DNA of 64,000 nt, from the NCBI RefSeq assembly GCF_016907655.1, contig NZ_JAFBCL010000001.1:3692001-3756000 (forward strand). The letters are read 5' to 3'. Below are positions 61,021-64,000 of the stretch, piece after piece. The stretch comes from Saccharothrix algeriensis (GTDB lineage Bacteria > Actinomycetota > Actinomycetes > Mycobacteriales > Pseudonocardiaceae). The notes below the pieces were generated by a model that ran no database searches, was not told the origin of the DNA, and saw only the letters and a program-made list of their open reading frames with translations. How positions within the stretch are numbered: position 1 is the stretch's first letter; each line of letters opens with the position of its first letter. The position numbers and the translations under genes are program-made.

Positions 61021-61419
61021 GTGAGCATGTGGCGCACCGCGGAAGTGCTGACGGCGGAGGACGTGCTCGCCAAGTCGGTGGCCGCCGCCGACAAGGCGAT
61101 GCGCGACGCGGCCGAGCTGCGCCGCCCGACCCGCGAGCCCTCGGCGGAGGACGTGCGGCGCGTGATGCTGTTCGCCAAGTCCGCCGAGGCGTCGCCCGAG
61201 CTGCAGGCGCTGCAGCGGCGGATCGCGGCCGGGCACCTGAGCTGGCGGCAGGTGCTGCTCGGCGAGGCCGCGGGTGACCGGGGGGTGCGCGCGGCGCTGG
61301 AGAAGGACCGGGAGCGGTTGGCCGCGCTGTGCCGGGGGGAGGAGCGCCGGGTCGAACCGCCCCGCCCGCAGCGGCAGGACGACGAGGAGCCGATGACCTT
61401 CACCGAGGACGCCTGGTAG
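61021..61419 (+). CDS. Uncharacterised actinobacterial protein, helical
   Basis: The 132-residue protein from GTG 61021 (or ATG 61027) is predicted helical and charged. It has TAEVLTAEDVLAKSVAAADK, LFAKSAEASPELQALQRRIA and GHLSWRQVLLGEAAGD, with an acidic end, PMTFTEDAW. There is no signal or membrane segment. I do not recognise a family. The ribosome-binding region GAAGGGGAAGG supports translation. It lies between the Cds1-like gene and a convergent secreted-protein gene. Confidence 0.6.
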   Translation: MSMWRTAEVLTAEDVLAKSVAAADKAMRDAAELRRPTREPSAEDVRRVMLFAKSAEASPELQALQRRIAAGHLSWRQVLLGEAAGDRGVRAALEKDRERLAALCRGEERRVEPPRPQRQDDEEPMTFTEDAW

Positions 61420-61432
61420 CCCTCCCGCCCGC

Positions 61433-61933
61433 TCAGGGCAGCAGCGCGTACGGGGGCTCCAGCCGGGGGTCGGTCCACCGCAGCGCGCTGGCGCAGGCGG
61501 CGGCGTCCTCGCGCCGCAGGGTGAGGGTGATCCGTCGCAGGGGCCGCTGCACGGGGATGTCCAGCTCCGCCTGCCGGTCGTCGTCGGTCAGCGTCCCGCC
61601 GGTGCGCTCGTCGGTGACGACGGTCCAGGAGATGCGGCTGCCGGGGCAGTCGGGGTTCTCGTGGGTCAGGGTCCCGGTGACGGTCCTGATGTCGGAGCGG
61701 CTGGGTTCCCAGGTGGTGGTGACGGTGCGCTCGCCGTGCGCGGGCAGCCGCCAGAGGTAGGACGACGTGTCCGGGCAGTTCGCCATCCCCGCCTCGTCGA
61801 AGGCGCACGGGTGGTCGGCGGCCTCCTGCTCCGGAACGGCGCCGCCGCTGTGCGTCATCCCCACCGGCGCGGTCCACACCGCCGTCGCCAGGCCCAGCCA
61901 CGCCAGTGCCAGGAAACCGATGAACTTCCCCAT
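61433..61933 (-). CDS. Secreted protein of unknown function
   Basis: The 166-residue protein starts at ATG 61931-61933 after AGGGGG. A signal sequence (FIGFLALAWLGLATAVWTAP) precedes a mature, mostly beta region with four spaced cysteines (HPCAF, ANCPD, PDCPGS, AACAS) suited to two disulfides. WEPSRSDIRTVTGTLTHENP and RRITLTLRRED are notable. No known family comes to mind. It ends 14 bp from the convergent upstream gene. Confidence 0.65.
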   Translation of the reverse strand: MGKFIGFLALAWLGLATAVWTAPVGMTHSGGAVPEQEAADHPCAFDEAGMANCPDTSSYLWRLPAHGERTVTTTWEPSRSDIRTVTGTLTHENPDCPGSRISWTVVTDERTGGTLTDDDRQAELDIPVQRPLRRITLTLRREDAAACASALRWTDPRLEPPYALLP

Positions 61934-62584
61934 GTCGGCCCCCTGCGACACGCGCGGCGCGGCTTGCGGCGGTCCTCGGCCCCGTCCGCGCGGGCGACCG
62001 GCGGGCGGGGTCGCGACCTCCAGTGTGGCCGGTTCCCCGACGCCGCGACAGTGACGCCGACCGCCGCTACCCGGATGGGCTCAAGGCCCGGGTCTGCCGC
62101 CCGTCGAAGCAGGGGCGGGACCTGTGCGGCCTCGCGCGGTGGGGTCGCGCGGCCGGGTTCGCGCGGTGGGTTCGCGCGGTGGGTTCGCGCGGTGGGTTCG
62201 CGCGGTGGGTTCGCGCGGTGGGGCCGCGCGGTGAGGCACCTGAGGTGGGGTCCGTGGTGAGGCATCCGCAGTGAGGTTCGGGCGATGGGGCATCCGCGAT
62301 GGGGTTCGCGCGGTGATGGGGCTCGCGTGGTGGACCCGCGCGGTGGGGTTCGCGTTGTCAGGCTCGCGTGGTGGGGCCGAGCGCCCCGCGATGAGGCTCG
62401 CGGAGCAGGTCCGGACTCCAAAGGGTCCCGGCGCGGGCCGGGCACCGCGGACCTGGCCGGGAATCGGTGCGGGCTGCGCAGGCGTCCCCCTGAGGGGAAC
62501 GCCCCTGCGCATACCCAACCACGTGGGTACGACGGTTTTCGGGCAGTGGGCTGAGGGTGGGCCCGGGGGTTGTGGGCGGGGGTC
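61934..62584 (-). other. 650-bp intergenic region with 13-bp repeats
   Basis: No gene is recognised between the secreted protein and menA. The region holds a 13-bp tandem array and its degenerate extension. Near 62480-62510, GTCCCCCTGAGGGGAACGCC forms a GC-rich hairpin. Open frames across it are repeat-driven and have no domains. Confidence 0.5.
62158..62222. repeat. Perfect 13-bp tandem repeat, five units
   Basis: TTCGCGCGGTGGG is repeated five times without change from 62158 to 62222. Degenerate units (GGGGTTCGCGTTG, GGGGCTCGCGTGG and similar) continue to about 62390. The array is consistent with slippage. Confidence 0.9.
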
Positions 62585-63457
62585 TCAGTCCAGGACGAGG
62601 GCGGCCGTGGTGATGACCGACCACAGCAGCATCGCCAGGCCCGTGTGCTGGAGCACGGGGATCAGCTCCCGGCCCTTGCCGCCCTTCGCGACCCGGCGCG
62701 CGCCCAGGATCACCAGGGGCAGGGCCAGGAACGCCGCCAGGGCCTCGGGCGCCCGCAGGCCGATGGCCAGGGTGATGAAGAACGGGATGGTGACCAGGGC
62801 CAGGTAGAGGCGGCGGGAGTCGCGGTCGCCCAGGGTGGTGGCCAGGGTGCGCTTGCCCGCCTGGAGGTCGGTCGGGATGTCGCGCAGGCTGTTCGCGATC
62901 ATGACGCCGGTCGAGAAGGCGCCCGTCGCGATCGCGCCGCCGATGCCGATGCCGGTGATCTCCCCGGTCTGCACGTAGAGGGTGCCCAGCACCGCCGCCG
63001 GGCCGAAGAAGAGGAAGACCGCCAGCTCGCCCAGGCCCGAGTACCCGTACGGCTTGCGCCCGCCGGTGTAGAACCAGGCCGCCGCGATGCACACCGCGCC
63101 GAACGCGACCATCCAGTACCGGCCGCTGAGCACGACCAGCGCCACCCCGGCCACCGCCGCCGCGCCCAGCGCCGCGAAGGCCGCCGCGCGCACCGCCCGC
63201 GGGTTCGCCGCGCCCGAGCCGACCAGCCGGAACGGCCCCACGCGGTGCGCGTCGGTGCCCCGGATGCCGTCCGAGTAGTCGTTGGCGTAGTTCACGCCGA
63301 CCTGCAGCGCGACCGACACGAACAGCGCCAGCAGCGACCAGAGCGGGCGGAAGCCGTCGACGTGGTGCGCCGCGCCCGCGCCCACCAGGACGGGCGCGAC
63401 GGAGTTCGGCAGGGTGCGGGGACGGGTCCCCGAGATCCACTGGGCGACTGTGGCCAT
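62585..63457 (-). CDS. menA: 1,4-dihydroxy-2-naphthoate polyprenyltransferase MenA
   Basis: MenA is a UbiA-family membrane enzyme that prenylates and decarboxylates 1,4-dihydroxy-2-naphthoate, giving demethylmenaquinone for respiration. The 290-residue protein has about eight helices and both Asp-rich motifs: NYANDYSDGIRGTD for the prenyl diphosphate Mg site, and NSLRDIPTDLQAGKRTLA. WISGTRPRTLPNSVAPVLVG is the typical N-terminus. The ATG at 63455-63457 follows GGAGG; an ATG at 63475 is upstream. It corresponds to Rv0534c by order. Confidence 0.96.
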   Translation of the reverse strand: MATVAQWISGTRPRTLPNSVAPVLVGAGAAHHVDGFRPLWSLLALFVSVALQVGVNYANDYSDGIRGTDAHRVGPFRLVGSGAANPRAVRAAAFAALGAAAVAGVALVVLSGRYWMVAFGAVCIAAAWFYTGGRKPYGYSGLGELAVFLFFGPAAVLGTLYVQTGEITGIGIGGAIATGAFSTGVMIANSLRDIPTDLQAGKRTLATTLGDRDSRRLYLALVTIPFFITLAIGLRAPEALAAFLALPLVILGARRVAKGGKGRELIPVLQHTGLAMLLWSVITTAALVLD

Positions 63458-63506
63458 GTCGACATCCTCCGACATGGACCCCCGCCGGCCCCTGCCGGGT
63501 GCGCGG

Positions 63507-64000
63507 TCAGCAGGCGGGCGCCTCCGCCACCCCGGTCACGTAAGCCTTCGCCACGTGCTTGTCCGCCGCGATCCGGTACCAGACGTCCGAGGTGCCCTGC
63601 GTGCCCGTGACGGTCTGCCCGACCAGCTGGCACTCGACGCGGACCTGAGCGTAGTTCGCCGCCAGGCCCACCTGGGCGGTGGTCGAGTCGGGGCCGCTGC
63701 GCACGTTCAGCGGCTCCCCCTCCGTGCGGACGAAGCCGGCCGGGCCCGCGCCGGTCCACAGGTAGGTCACGGTCACCCAGTCGTTGCCGGTGAGCTGGAG
63801 GCCGTCCCAGAACGTGCCGTCGGCCAGGTCGACGCCCGCCGGGTTCGCCACCTCGCGGCCGAACTCGTCCTTGCCGTCGTTGTACCCGCTCTGGTGCGCG
63901 GCCTGGGCCTGCGGCGTGCCCTGAGGGAGGTCCGCCCACGTCTCGCGGGTGTCGGCGGGGCTCCAGTAGTCGTCCTTGGTGTTCCACGGCCCGATGTCCC
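63507..64000 (-). CDS. Secreted SH3-domain protein, C-terminal part (gene runs off the window)
   Basis: The frame is open from the window edge to a stop at 63507, giving about 163 residues. The upstream part has DIGPWNTKDDYWSPADTRET and SGYNDGKDEFGREVANPAG. Then come DLADGTFWDGLQLTGNDWVT and a C-terminal bacterial SH3-like segment, GEPLNVRSGPDSTTAQVGLA, ending EAPAC. Two cysteines (VECQL and the terminal PAC) may form a disulfide. The SH3 segment suggests a wall-binding secreted protein. A catalytic domain, if any, lies outside the window. Confidence 0.65.
   Translation of the reverse strand, partial: DIGPWNTKDDYWSPADTRETWADLPQGTPQAQAAHQSGYNDGKDEFGREVANPAGVDLADGTFWDGLQLTGNDWVTVTYLWTGAGPAGFVRTEGEPLNVRSGPDSTTAQVGLAANYAQVRVECQLVGQTVTGTQGTSDVWYRIAADKHVAKAYVTGVAEAPAC

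Overview
The window is very GC-rich DNA from a mycelial actinomycete. Mycothiol synthesis (mshA), BldC, a BldN-type sigma factor, Rex and frequent GTG/TTG starts with 4-bp stop/start overlaps all fit Actinomycetes. Gene order closely follows the Mycobacterium tuberculosis Rv0481-Rv0534 region, and the rex-hemA-bldN neighbourhood also resembles Streptomyces. A Pseudonocardiaceae host (Saccharothrix, Actinosynnema or Lentzea type) is my inference. No tRNA, rRNA, CRISPR array or intact transposase was seen.

Layout. 1-10.7 kb: a partial LOG protein, purU, a methyltransferase, a DUF2505 protein, murB, an SDR, an L,D-transpeptidase lipoprotein, mshA, a YbjN protein, a DUF4349 lipoprotein and a 4CL-like acyl-CoA ligase. 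11.1-16.8 kb: an accessory island on the minus strand with two paralogous two-gene modules. Each has a small protein ending in a glycine-rich motif, overlapped by a STAND-type P-loop ATPase with C-terminal TPR repeats. 17-31.6 kb: a small secreted protein, gpmA, an aldo/keto reductase, senX3-regX3, ppx, proC, an excisionase-like HTH protein, the 33-residue AURKAIP1/COX24-type protein, a galE-like protein, an acyltransferase and a serB1-like HAD phosphatase. 31.7-38 kb: a DUF5667 protein and BldN-like sigma factor, an acyl-CoA ligase, a glutaredoxin, a membrane-anchored molybdopterin oxidoreductase and a fasciclin lipoprotein. 38.3-49.6 kb: rex and the tetrapyrrole genes hemA-hemC-(cobA/hemD)-hemB, then a run of related small membrane proteins, then hemL. 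49.6-56.8 kb: a phosphatase and the System II cytochrome c genes (tlpA-like, ccdA, resB, ccsB), then a MinD-like ATPase with a repetitive N-terminus. 56.8-64 kb: bldC, an Lrp regulator, DUF4229, a PadR pair, an ADP-ribosylglycohydrolase, a Cds1-like PLP enzyme, menA and a partial SH3-type secreted protein.

How they work together. The core supplies cell-wall precursors and crosslinks (murB, Ldt), mycothiol, proline metabolism, phosphate sensing, haem from glutamyl-tRNA, cytochrome c maturation and menaquinone, with Rex as redox sensor next to hemA. This is a respiratory block with developmental regulators nearby.

Two things look unusual. First, the duplicated STAND/small-partner island: one partner copy has lost its transmembrane hairpin by an apparent exact in-frame deletion. 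Second, a twin-hairpin intergenic element of fixed geometry (125-161-125 bp) occurs at 18.4 kb and, inverted, at 51.0 kb. Its stems show paired compensatory substitutions, and the second copy separates the tlpA-like gene from ccdA.
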